From Polyodon spathula (lineage: Eukaryota > Chordata > Actinopteri > Acipenseriformes > Polyodontidae): a DNA stretch of 64,000 nt. Location: the NCBI RefSeq assembly GCF_017654505.1, contig NC_054543.1:21898976-21962975 (forward strand), in the 5' to 3' direction. The notes below the pieces were generated by a model, which worked only from the letters and a program-made list of their open reading frames with translations, was not told the origin of the DNA and did no database searches. Positions 25,006-35,691 of this stretch are shown here, piece by piece. Position 1 is the stretch's first letter; every line of letters starts with the position of its first letter. The position numbers were made by a program, and so were the translations under genes.

Positions 25006-25451
25006 AACCCCCGACTAAGATTCATGAAAATGTACAGTATTAACTGTAGATCTTTTTGGAAAACTGAAGATTCTAGCAAATCCGTTGTAGTAGTCATTTT
25101 TGTATTACTTTAGTATAAATACATGTTAATTTGGATTCATATGTTGTTTTTTTTCTGACTATGTGAACGAAAAGACACAAATTCACCCGTTTTCTCATTG
25201 GAAATAGGTAAATTTCAAAATATCACTGTCCTGGTCACAAAAGCAAAGTTTGTGGGGAATAATATCCATTTTCTATACTTTTGGGGCATAAGCAATTAGG
25301 AAATAACACTTGCTACCCAGGAACAAAAATGGTGTTACATAGTGTTATTTACAAAAATAACTTAAAAGGCTTTTTTCACATTAGCCTACTGCACGACTTA
25401 AAAAAATGAAAACTAATAAAATAAACATTTCAAAAGAAAATATTGTGTAAC

Positions 25452-25785
25452 CAGCTGTAAACTGGTTATATGTAGGCTTACATACAGAACTGTAAAATCG
25501 AAATCCTTACTTATAAAAATAAAATAACTCCATTCACATTGTGTAACGGGAATGAGCATTCAAGGAAACATACTTCAAAGTAGCCCTCATATTAGTACAA
25601 TCCATACAGATGTAATGCTTATCAACTTATCGTGTGCATTTACCATATACTGCTCTTTCACACTGGGCACAGATATCAGATGTTTTATTTTTATTGCATT
25701 TAGTTGTCATTGTTTTTTGTTGCGTGTGTCACTTGATGCGCACTGTATCCAGGTTGAGCTGCGTTTCCCTGCCGCTTGCAGCTTT
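25452..25785. repeat. 334-bp direct repeat, left copy (flank of CR1 copy 2)
   Basis: Near-identical to 28982-29315: same length, one clear substitution (GAGCTGCG here, GAGCTGTG there). It ends exactly where the 3' tail of CR1 copy 2 begins. It looks like a very long target-site duplication or a local duplication around the LINE. Confidence 0.9.
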
Positions 25786-25851
25786 ACATAAGAACATAAG
25801 AAAGTTTACAAACGAGAGGAGGCCATTCGGCCCATCTTGCTCGTTTGGTTG

Positions 25852-27562
25852 TTAGTAGCTTATTGATCCCAAAATCTCATCAAGCAGCTTCTTGAAGGAT
25901 CCCAGGGTGTCAGCTTCAACAACATTACTGGGGAATTGATTCCAGACCCTCACAATTCTCTGTGTAAAAAAGTGTCTCCTATTTTCTGTTCTGAATGCCC
26001 CTTTTTCTAAACTCCATTTGTGACCCCTAGTCCTTGTTTCTTTTTTCAGGCTGAAAAAGTCCCTTGGGTCGACACTGTCAATACCTTTTAGAATTTTGAA
26101 TGCTTGAATTAGGTCGCCACGTAGTCTTCTTTGTTCAAGACTGAACAGATTCAATTCTTTTAGCCTGTCTGCATATGACATGCCTTTTAAGCCTGGAATA
26201 ATTCTGGTCGCTCTTCTTTGCACTCTTTCTAGAGCAGCAATATCTTTTTTATAGCGAGGTGACCAGAACTGCAAACAATATTCAAGATGAGGTCTTACTA
26301 ATGCATTGTACAGTTTTAACATTACTTCCCTTGATTTAAATTCAAACACTTTTCACAATGTAGCCGAGCATCTTGTTAGCCTTTTTTATAGCTTCCCCAC
26401 ATGGCCTAGATGAAGACATTTCTGAGTCAACAAAAACTCCTAGGTCTTTTTCATAGATTCCTTCTCCAATTTCAATATCTCCCATATGATATTTATAATG
26501 TACATTTTTATTTCCTGCGTGCAGTACCTTACACTTTTCTCTATTAAATGTCATTTGCCATGTGTCTGCCCAGTTCTGAATCTTGTCTAGATCATTTTGA
26601 ATGACCTTTGCTGCTGCAACAGTGTTTGCCACTCCTCCTACTTTTGTGTCGTCTGCAAATTTAACAAGTTTGCTTACTATACCAGAATCTAAATCATTAA
26701 TGTAGATTAGGAATAGCAGAGGACCTAATACTGATCCCTGTGGTACACCACTGGTTACCACACTCCATTCTGAGGTTTTTCCTCTAATCAGTACTTTCTG
26801 TTTTCTACATGTTAACCACTCCCTAATCCATGTACATGTGTTTCCTTGAATCCCTACTGCGTTCAGTTTGAGAATTAATCTTTTGTGCGGGACTTTGTCA
26901 AAAGCTTTCTGGAAATCTAAATAAACCATGTCATATGCTTTGCAATTATCCATTATCGATGTTGCATCCTCAAAAAAATCAAGCAAGTTAGTTAGGCACG
27001 ATCTCCCTTTCCTAAAACCATGTTGACTGTCTCCCAGTACCCTGTTACCATATAGGTAATTTTCCATTTTGGGTCTTATTATAGTTTCCATAAGTTTGCA
27101 TATAATAGAAGTCAGGCTTACTGGTCTGTAGTTACCTGGTTCAGTTTTGTTTCCCTTTTTGTGGATCGGTATTACGTTTGCAATTTTCCAGTCTGTCGGT
27201 ACCACCCCTGTGTCAAGAGACTGCTGCATGATCTTGGTTAGCGGTTTGTAAATTACTTCTTTCATTTCTTTGAGTACTACTGGGAGGATCTCATCCGGCC
27301 CAGGGGATTTGTTTATTTTAAGAGCTCCTAGTCCCTTTAACACTTCTGCCTCAGTTATGCTAAAGTTATTTAAAACTGGATAGGAACTGGATGACATGTG
27401 GGGCATGTTGTCAGTATCTTCCTTTGTAAAAACTTGTGAAAAGTAATCATTTAATATATTTGCTATTTTTTTTTCTTCATCTACGATTTTGCCATTTGTA
27501 TCTCTTAAACATTTAATCTCCTCTTTGAATGTTCTCTTGCTGTTGTAATATTGGAAAAACAT
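25852..27562 (-). pseudogene. CR1 ORF2 reverse transcriptase (copy 2)
   Basis: Two open frames (26342-27562, 406 codons, and 25852-26349, 165 codons) joined by a single extra T near 26345. Together they hold all RT blocks (SPGPDEI, LDFQKAFDKV, VPQGSVLGPLL, FADDTK) and the CR1 C-terminal blocks. The oligo-A tract between endonuclease and RT has nine A residues here, and this length is the one that keeps the frame open from FFQYYNSKRTF through to the RT. Confidence 0.9.
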
Positions 27563-27620
27563 TTTGGAATTGGTTTTAGCTCCCTTAGCAATGTTTATTT
27601 CTATTTCTCTCTTGGCCTTT

Positions 27621-28532
27621 CTAACTTCCTTTTTGACTTGCGTTTGCAGTTCTGTGTACTCTTTCTGCGTACTTTCTTTTTGGTCCTTTTTTAATGCTCT
27701 GTAAAGTGTCTTTTTTTCGCTGAATATTTTTTTTAATTGATCTATTAAACCATTTTGGCAATTTAGTTTTACATTTAGATTTGTCTACTTTAGGGATATA
27801 ATTGTTTTGCGCCTCTAGTACTACATTTTTGAAGAACAACCATCCTTCTTCTGTGGGTGTTTTCTCTATTTTACTCCAATCTACTTCTGTTAGTCTCTGT
27901 TTCATACCTTCATAGTTTGCTTTTCTAAAATTGTAAACCTTAGCTTTAGTCTTTACTTTTGGGGATTTAAAAAACACTTCAAATGAGACCATGTTGTGGT
28001 CTGAGTTTGCCAATGGTTCTCTGACCTCTGTTTTAGTTATTCTATCTTCGTTATTTGAAAAGACTAAATCAAGGCATGCCTCCCCTCTAGTCGGTGCCTT
28101 GACAAATTGTGTTAGGAAGCAGTCATTTGTCATTTCCACCATTTCTATTTCATCCTTCGCGCTACCCACCGGGTTTTCCCATTTTATTTGGGGGAAGTTG
28201 AAATCCCCCATTAGTATGGCTTCTCCTTTGCTACACACATTTCTAATGTCATTGTATAACAGATTATTGTGCTCACCGTCTGAATCTGGCGGTCTATAGC
28301 ATGCTCCTATTATTATGCCCTTTGAATTTTTGTCTGTTATTCTGACCCATATTGATTCGGTTTTATTTTCTTTGTCCAGGTTTAACACCTGGGCTTCAAG
28401 ACTGTTTCTTATGTATAGCGCTACCCCTCCTCCTCTTCTGTCCTGCCTGTCTTTCCTATACAGTGTATACCCACAAATATTATATTCGTCCCCATCACTC
28501 TCAGATAACCACGTTTCTGTAACACCTATCAC
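27621..28532 (-). pseudogene. CR1 ORF2 endonuclease (copy 2)
   Basis: About 303 codons of AP-type endonuclease: TETWLS (catalytic Glu), GGGVALYIR, ACYRPP, GDFNFP and NSDHNMV (catalytic Asp/His). This domain nicks the target DNA for target-primed reverse transcription. One extra A in a short A run near 27713 shifts the frame at QRKK and separates it from the RT. The domain itself appears intact. Confidence 0.9.
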
Positions 28533-28696
28533 ATCATAGTTACCTGTTAGTGCTGTAGCTTCAAGTTCTAGAATTTTGTTTCTGATACTTCTAGCATTTA
28601 GATAAATACATTTAATGGTTGTCTTACCTGAGTTGTTGTTCTTGTTTTGATGCGGTCTCCCTTCTGTTTTTTTGTTGATTTCTCCCCCCTTCCTTT

Positions 28697-28890
28697 CTAG
28701 TTTAAATGCTTCTGAACCTGCTCGAGGATCTTTTCTCCGAGTAGACTAGTTCCCTTGTTATTTAAATGCAGTCCATCCCGTCTATACAGATAGTCCTCGT
28801 TGTAGAATGTGGTCCAATGATCAAGATAGGTGAAGCCTTCCCGTGTGCACCACGTCTTCAGCCATGCGTTTTGATTAATTATTTCCAGCT
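28697..28890 (-). pseudogene. CR1 ORF1 esterase remnant
   Basis: The C-terminal end of CR1 ORF1, ending RRDGLHLNNKGTSLLG...QVQKHLN and a stop. The DGLHLN block matches the Asp-x-x-His part of SGNH/GDSL-type esterases, known in ORF1 of several CR1 elements. The N-terminal part is lost at the hairpin; the first few apparent residues come from the inverted arm. Confidence 0.7.
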
Positions 28891-28952
28891 GTCCATAATT
28901 AATCAAAACGCATGGCTGAAGACGTGGTGCACACGGGAAGGCTTCACCTATC
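28825..28952. repeat. 58-bp perfect inverted repeat at the CR1 5' end
   Basis: Arms 28825-28882 and 28895-28952 are exact reverse complements with a 12-nt loop (28883-28894). The right arm is CR1 sequence in reverse orientation. Directly after it, 25 bases (28943-28967) are repeated with one mismatch at 28968-28992, spanning the end of the arm and the start of the flanking repeat. Confidence 0.95.
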
Positions 28953-28981
28953 TAAACTGCTGTAAACTTCACCTATCTAAA

Positions 28982-29315
28982 CAGCTGTAAACTGGTTATA
29001 TGTAGGCTTACATACAGAACTGTAAAATCGAAATCCTTACTTATAAAAATAAAATAACTCCATTCACATTGTGTAACGGGAATGAGCATTCAAGGAAACA
29101 TACTTCAAAGTAGCCCTCATATTAGTACAATCCATACAGATGTAATGCTTATCAACTTATCGTGTGCATTTACCATATACTGCTCTTTCACACTGGGCAC
29201 AGATATCAGATGTTTTATTTTTATTGCATTTAGTTGTCATTGTTTTTTGTTGCGTGTGTCACTTGATGCGCACTGTATCCAGGTTGAGCTGTGTTTCCCT
29301 GCCGCTTGCAGCTTT
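28982..29315. repeat. 334-bp direct repeat, right copy
   Basis: The second copy of the sequence at 25452-25785, on the 5' side of CR1 copy 2. After 29315 (CAGCTTT) the sequences part company: LINE tail on the left copy, unique sequence here. Confidence 0.9.
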
Positions 29316-30132
29316 CTGATTGAAATGTTTCTACCAAAGCTCCATGGCTAGCATCATAAGATGATATTTTCCCCTGTGCATTCATTGTACAAAATGAAGA
29401 AATTGACAGCTGCCATGTCCAGTACATTGTAAGATACAGCAACTGGACACCGGTGATTGCTTTCACAGAGAACTAAGTTTTGAGCAGATGGTTTACTGTT
29501 CCAACCAGGCTGTGTTTTTTTCAACTGTTTTGCTAATTACAGTGAAATAAAAATTGTCATTGGTAACATTCATCCCTATTCCTAAGCATGGTTACAGCAG
29601 CCTAAGTAACACACTGCCACCCAGTCTCTGACCAGCTGGACGAGTTTCATCTTTGCACAGGTAGGGGTATGATCCGCTGCTAGCCAAAACCTGATCCCAA
29701 ATTTGACAGGCTTGTTTGATGCGTATTCTTTCCACCGACACCGTTTGTCGGAAACAGCTGCTTGTCCATGTATTGTTTTATGTTAAGTTTGATGCATGCA
29801 ATGCTGTTTTCAGTGAAGTCGTTACAAATTCATGCTGCCAATGCAAATATATCTGTAGTTGCTCTCAAATCAAAACGCAAAAATATCAAGATTTCTCAAA
29901 AAATTCTTGTAATAGCAATCTTGGTTCCCGCAGGCAAGCACATAACACAGAGCGAGGCAATCCACACACAGACTGAGAGCCTGGACCTTTCACACTCAAG
30001 CATAGTGCCGATATCGCTGTATAAAAGACCCAGCTCCTTTGCAAGACTAAAACGAATGACAAAACAGAAAGCCCATTGACTACAATGGAGAGTGGAATGC
30101 CTATTGACAACAATGGGGAAAACAGAAGGACG
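29316..30132. other. Non-coding region, nothing recognised
   Basis: No domain-bearing frame. A small internal similarity, GACTACAATGGAGAGTGGA and GACAACAATGGGGA, lies at about 30079-30120 just before CR1 copy 3. Confidence 0.35.
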
Positions 30133-30133
30133 G

Positions 30134-31209
30134 TATATGGTAACAGGGTCCTGGGAGACAGTCAACATGGTTTTAGGAAAGGGAGATCGTGTCTAACTAA
30201 CTTGCTTGATTTTTTTGAGGATGCAACATTGATAATGGATAATTGCAAAGCATATGACATGGTTTATTTAGATTTCCAGAAAGCTTTTGACAAAGTCCCG
30301 CACAAAAGATTCATTCTCAAACTGAACGCAGTTGGAATTCAAGGAAACACACGTACATGGATTAGGGAGTGGTTAACATGTAGAAAACAGAAAGTACTGA
30401 TTAGAGGAAAAACCTCAGAATAGAGTGTGGTAACCAATGGTGTACCACAGGGATCAGTATTAGGTCCTCTGCTATTCCTAATCTACATTAATGATTTAGA
30501 TTCTGGTATAGTAAGCAAATTTGTTAAATTTGCAGACGACACAAAAGTAGGAGGAGTGGCAAATACTGTTGCAGCAGCAAAGGTCATTCAAAATGATCTA
30601 GACAAGATTCAGAACTGGGCAGAAACATGGCAAATGACATTTAATAGAGAAAAGTGTAAGGTACTGCACGCAGGAAATAAAAATGTACATTATAAATATC
30701 ATATGGGAGATACTGAAATTGGAGAAGGAATCTATGAAAAAGACCTAGGAGTTTTTGTTGACTCAGAAATGTCTTCATCTAGACAATGTGGGGAAGCTAT
30801 AAAAAAGGCTAACAAGATGCTTGGATACATTGTGAAAAGTGTTGAATTTAAATCAAGGGAAGTAATGTTAAAACTGTACAATGCACTAGTAAGACCTCAT
30901 CTTGAATATTGTGTGCAGTTCTGGTCACCTCACTATAAAAAAGATATTGCTGCTCTAGAAAGAGTGCAAAGAAGAGCGACCAGAATTATTCCGGGCTTAA
31001 AAGGCATGTCATATGCAGACAGGCTAAAAGAATTGAATCTGTTCAGTCTTGAACAAAGAAGGCTATGTGGCGACCTAATTCAAGCATTCAAAATTCTAAA
31101 AGGTATTGACAGTGTCGACCCAAGGGACTTTTTCAGCCTGAAAAAAGAAACAAGGACCAGGGGGTCACAAATAGAGATTAGACAAAGGGGCATTCAGAAC
31201 AGAAAATAG
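30134..31209 (+). pseudogene. CR1 ORF2 RT fragment (copy 3)
   Basis: RT blocks LDFQKAFDKV, VPQGSVLGPLL and FADDTK are present. A TAG at 30421-30423 replaces the Trp of SEWSVV, and one extra G near 31162 shifts the frame before the C-terminal block. It cannot encode a complete RT. Confidence 0.9.
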
Positions 31210-31366
31210 GAGACACTTTTTTACACAGAGAATTGTGAGGGTCTGGAATCAACTCCCCAGTAATGTTGTTGAAGCTGACACCCTGGGATCCTTCAAGAAG
31301 CTGCTTGATGAGATTCTGGGATCAATAAGCTACTAACAACCAAACGAGCAAGATGGGCCGAATGGC
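30134..31366 (+). mobile_element. CR1-type LINE, copy 3 (truncated at both ends)
   Basis: A CR1 fragment beginning in the RT (YGNRVLGDSQHGF) and stopping at GGGCCGAATGGC, about 30 bp before the normal octamer tail. Loss of the 3' tail is unexpected for a target-primed insertion, so later deletion or rearrangement is likely. It lies 0.8 kb beyond the 334-bp repeat of copy 2. Confidence 0.92.
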
Positions 31367-31605
31367 ATCTGACAGCCAATGTATCCAGCTTGCTACCTGC
31401 CAAGGCAGAACCTTATCAGTCACACAGCTTCGAAGCAGCAGCAGTTTAAAGTTTTGGGGAAAAAAAAAATAAAATTAACAATAACAATAGACTTCCCAGC
31501 CTTTGGCTTGGAAGCCTAATAACTATTTCTATTATGTTCAGAGATTTTATTTTAAAGTTCTACCACCTTTTTATATAAAGGAAAATATGAAACGTGGACT
31601 TATTT

Positions 31606-31608
<3 letters not shown>

Positions 31609-31670
<62 letters not shown>
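31609..31670. repeat. (AT)n microsatellite
   Basis: About 62 bp of AT repeat. Confidence 0.95.
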
Positions 31671-31674
<4 letters not shown>

Positions 31675-31797
31675 TACATAGTGAGTGACACGACAAACAT
31701 GGGAAACTCCACCCCCTGTGACGACGGAGACTGATGGGAACTCGTACCCTGAGCATGGTACTTTAACTTAGATTGATCCACGAGGTAAATTTTGGTT

Positions 31798-31866
31798 GAT
31801 ATATATATATCTATATATATATATATAATATATATATATATCTATATATATATATATATATATATA
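31798..31866. repeat. Interrupted (AT)n microsatellite
   Basis: An AT repeat with two TCTATA interruptions and one frame slip, about 130 bp from the previous AT tract. Confidence 0.93.
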
Positions 31867-31983
31867 AATGGGGTCAAGCAACGAAGTTGCTGTGGAATCC
31901 TATTGGAATTGCTGGGGTTATTATTATTCTGCCAAACTTGTAAAAATGTGCATAAAATCAATATAAAACCAAAGCATATGAAA

Positions 31984-32090
31984 AGTGGTATGGTGGTAGA
32001 GGAATATAGATCAGTGGTATGTGGTAGAGGAATATAGAACAGTGGTATGTGGTAGAGGAATATAGAACAGTGGTATGGTGGTAGAGGCAT
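31984..32090. repeat. 28-bp tandem repeat, about four units
   Basis: Units read AGTGGTATGTGGTAGAGGAA followed by TATAGAAC. Starts are at 31984, 32013, 32041 and 32069. The first and last units carry an extra G (TATGGTGG), and the last decays after GAGGCATG. Confidence 0.88.
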
Positions 32091-32454
32091 GTATGACCTT
32101 GTCGTATACAAATGGAGTCCATAGATCACATGGTTAGGCAACCATATTGGTTTGAGAGAGAATTTTGGACCATCAACGTATGGTAGAGGTTTGAGCCTTT
32201 TTGCATAAACTGCCCTTGTGGTCTAGAGTGAAATTTGTTAAAACCAGGTCCATGTTGGATAGGCCAAAAATCTGCAAAGATTTTTTTGTCTGAAACCGTC
32301 ATGCCGATCGACATATAAATTGGTACAAAGGTCCTGTTTTTTTTTTTTTTGTTTTTTTTTTTAAATTGTCCAGAAATATATACTTTTTTAATCATTTAAT
32401 TACTTTGAGTACATCATCATATATTTTTATGTTTATTCTGTCATCTACATTTAT

Positions 32455-32580
32455 GTACACTGCAAAAAATAAACTGTGTAAATGGGCAATTGTATGTAAA
32501 ATAATGTGATATCTTAAAACAATTGTAAATCACCCTTAATAGTGTCTAAATCTAAGTGTCTGCTTAGAAATATAATTTTT
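32455..32580 (+). mobile_element. SINE 3' part (decayed)
   Basis: The sequence AACTGTGTAAATGGGCAATT through ATAATGTGATATC, CAATTGTAAATCACCCTT and GTCTGCTTAGAAATA resembles, from memory, the 3' part of a fish tRNA-derived SINE whose head lies at 38862. The tRNA-related head is not present here. Confidence 0.45.
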
Positions 32581-33783
32581 TAAAAAAATAAGAAGAAATT
32601 AACAGCAATAAAGAGATGGACAGCATTATGATAATGAACTGATTAACTCTCTTTTCATTAGCTTTGCACACATCAGAAAATTAAATTGTCAATCCATTTC
32701 TTCACAGTAATTGTCTATCACTAAATCATTTCTATTTTTTTTCTATTTTATTATTAAAGCATTAGGTTTTATTAAATCAAATATAAAGTATTGTGCATTA
32801 TTTGGTTGTTATTTATTTGCTGTAGATAAGGCTTATTTAGTTTTGAAAGTAAATGAACCATTCAAATGAGAAAGGGGAGGTACCAAATGTTCAGTTGCAG
32901 CCAGTGACAGTTATAGTGCATGACACTGCTCTTTGTGAAGGAAGCATTCAGACAGAGGTTCAAAGAGAGTACACTTCTGCTTTGATTTCATTTTCAAACA
33001 ACTCATTTTCTTACAACAATGTCGTTATTAAAATATTAATATAAAACAATGTATTTATTCTTCTTCTATTTTTTTTATTTGACTCACTAGCCCACAGGTT
33101 TATTAGGCGCATTAAGATTTTTCTTTTTTTTTTTTTTTTGATAAATTGTTATGCTTTTTTTTTTTTTTTTTAGCAATTCAAATTATCAAATTTTACACAA
33201 TATCTACAGATTTGTGTACAATGTAAAAAAAGTGCTTAGGTGCGCCAAAACATTTTGTTAAAAAAAAAAGTTTTTTTTCTAGTTTTAATATAAAACTGTT
33301 AATTGATTTTTATTTATTTTATTTATTTTAAGAAATTGATCAACTTTTAAAGGTTATTGTGCATTGTGCAGTGTTAGTTACATTAAAAAATAGGCTTGTT
33401 TTGGGGGGAAATACTTTAAATGAAGGACTTCTTTTATCCTCATCCATCTAGTATGTTTTCTGCTAACATTTAGTTTCAAGCTTTTTCTTTGGAACATTCT
33501 TTATATTGTATTCAACAAAACAAGTAGTAGCTGTCTTTAAGAACTATTACAGATTCCCGGGTTCATTTGGATTGGCTTGTTCATAGAAAAATAAGTGAAT
33601 ATATTTTTGTTTTTATTAAGTCTTAAGCCTGAGAATTACTGGTTTAAAATTTTAGTAGATCCCCCCACAACAAAATAATACAAAGTTATACATCACATTA
33701 AAAAAAAAAATCCCTTGACAGAATTATTTACATTTTGTATTGTACTTTTCTCTTCATTATACTGTATGTAAAATAATCCATAT
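32581..33783. other. AT-rich region, nothing assigned
   Basis: Several T and A homopolymer runs (33120-33172, 33259-33281). This may include the 5' non-coding part of the MULE-type element that follows, but no terminal repeat could be fixed. Confidence 0.35.
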
Positions 33784-34545
33784 ATGTTCAGCCAAGACAG
33801 AGATCTGTCTATGGAACAGGTGCATAGCATGCTTACAACAATAGATTTTAATGATGCTAGAATCATAAATCTGCCTCCTGTGCAACCAAAGGGAGCAGAA
33901 GTGTATGTGTATTGTTCAGTATCCTCTTCTACTGAGAATTCATTTGATGTCCATTTTGACCAGTATAGATGGGTATCCAAAGGATCAAACTGTCACCCTA
34001 GATGACTGAATGCACCAGCTGTGTTGAAACAGTACTATTATTTAAAAGACAGCAAAGGAAAAGGAAAAGATTTAATTATTGGTTTTCGTCATCATATTTA
34101 CTGTTTACGAGAGTCACAAAACAAACAAATGTATGTCATACATTACTTGGTAAATGAGGCTTTGTACAAACCATCACCACACGGTTTACAAAAACATTCT
34201 GAAAAACCATTCATCCCTACCTTGATGTGTACCTTGACGCATATTAAGGAGGTCGCAAAATCACAGGGGGAGCCTCTTAAAATATATAAAAAAGTTCTCA
34301 GTACACAGTCCAACGCAGGCTCTGACCAGCACATAGCTGTGGATCGCCCACATAACTTGAAGCATGTGAAAAATGTTCTGTACCAAGAAACAGAAAAACA
34401 GCAAATTTCCAATGACGAAATATTCAGCTTGTTTGAACTTGCAGTGCATCAGAGAGATTATGTGTGGAACATAACACTCTACCCAGATCTTCTGGTTTCA
34501 TTTGGGCACCCTACTCTCATAAACGATGCCATCTTCCAACATTGA
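33784..34545 (+). pseudogene. MULE transposase, N-terminal region
   Basis: A single frame from an ATG at 33784, with one in-frame TGA at 34003-34005, to 34545. It encodes a region without a named domain: VYVYCSVSSST, DLIIGFRHHIYCL and YVWNITLYPDLLVSFGHPTL. This precedes the catalytic core as in other MULE transposases. The frame then shifts near 34530. Confidence 0.6.
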
Positions 34546-35691
34546 CATCTTCAGCAATGATCTTGCTCTTCCTCAGTTGATGTCATATAATACAACATTT
34601 AATCTTGGTGATTTCTACATATCACCCTTTGTAATTCGTAATGTATCTTTGATTGGGGATCCAGTGTTTCCAGTGCCTTCCTGTTACTTGAAAGAAAGTT
34701 CAAAACCTATAATCAGAACTTCCTGAAGTATATTTTGAACCTATTGAATGGTGACAAATTACATGCCATTCTTTTTGTGAGTGACAGAGAAAGAGGAATT
34801 GTGGATTCCATTCAACAAGGTTACCAAAACCTCCCACACATCTTCTGTTCTAATCACATCATTTCAGATGTACACAATTGGATCATACAGCATGGAGGGA
34901 TAAAGGATGACGTAAAACAACTCATCAATAGCTCTTCATTGGATTCCTTTCAAGAGCTGTGTGACCATTTTTGTCTGGAATGGAGCATTCCATTTCAAGA
35001 GTATTTTGACGAACAAATCAAGGCTCCTATTGCACAGCATGCTGCAAAATTTGTTAGAGAGAGGTTTGCTGCCTTCCAGAACAACATGAATGCGACAGAC
35101 AATATCAGTGAAAGCATCTATAAAGTGATAAAGCAGCAAACTGATGGGAAAACCATGCCTGTCGACAGCATGGTACTGGCAATGTTCTACATGCAGATGA
35201 ATTACATCCATAAGTTCAGACGTGCACACTGTGGGTTTGGAAATTATGAACTCAAGAAGAATTGTCAACACCTGGCTGAGAGTCCTATTCACATGTCACT
35301 TCCAGTGTTTTATCCTCTGGAAACAATCATTGAACAGATTAAAGGTAGTACTGCAACACAAGTGGCATGTGTGGAGAAAAGACAACAGTACCAGATGTCA
35401 GAAACGTCTATGGCCAGATACTGTGTAGATTCTGGAAATATTTCACTCTGTGCACAAAGTAGCACTTTTGTAGTAAATGGAACACATTTTCATGCAGTAA
35501 AGCTTCTACCTGAGCCTTCTAATTGCTCTTGTCTAAGTACTGATAAATGCTATCACAGTTTTGCTGCTCAGATGGCAATTGCTTACAGAGAAGCTGAAGA
35601 TAAGTGCATATATTCACTCTCAATGCTGTGCAAAAGAAAACATGGAAGGACAAATCGATCTGGGGAAAAAAAGCCCAGGAAAGTCGACTAA
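34526..35691 (+). pseudogene. MULE transposase catalytic core plus SWIM finger
   Basis: Two overlapping frames (34526-34726 and 34735-35691) joined by a shift near 34685. Core motifs: SYNTTFNLGDFY, where the first catalytic Asp (normally DTTF) is Asn; LFVSDRERGIV with the second Asp; FCSNHIISDVHNW (the C-x2-H block of MULEs); and ATDNISESI with the catalytic Glu. A SWIM finger, CSCLSTDKCYH (C-x-C-x5-C-x-H), follows near residue 270 of the second frame. It then ends in a basic stretch (KRKHGRTNRSGEKKPRK). The D-to-N change alone would abolish activity. Confidence 0.75.

Larger units (their letters stand above)
24449..25344 (+). mobile_element. CACTG-ended DNA transposon, copy 1 (deleted)
   Basis: An 896-bp element with long terminal inverted repeats of about 150 bp, starting CACTGTGTAAC on the left and CACTATGTAAC on the reversed right. 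Both sides carry TTA (24446-24448 and 25345-25347), a 3-bp target duplication. CAC-type ends with a short duplication are compatible with the CACTA/Mirage/Chapaev supergroup, but this is inference. It holds a TATA box, heat-shock-like elements and the first part of a protein frame. The rest of the gene is deleted after LHIKLGL. A second, differently deleted copy is at 55858-57042. Confidence 0.85.
25786..28952 (-). mobile_element. CR1-type LINE, copy 2 (longest, with 5' hairpin)
   Basis: The most complete CR1 in the window, on the minus strand. In element order it has the end of ORF1 (esterase remnant), the ORF2 endonuclease, the reverse transcriptase, the 3'UTR and the GAACATAA-type octamer tail at 25786-25800. 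At its 5' end the first 58 bases are present again in inverted orientation (28825-28882 versus 28895-28952, 12-nt loop), forming a hairpin. The element is bracketed by 334-bp direct repeats. ORF2 is broken by three single-base changes only, so it is a young insertion. Confidence 0.93.

Noticed and set aside
25552..25791. Conserved small protein, because the same frame occurs at 29082
   Set aside because: Both copies are within the 334-bp direct duplication, so identity reflects duplication, not selection; no domain is visible.
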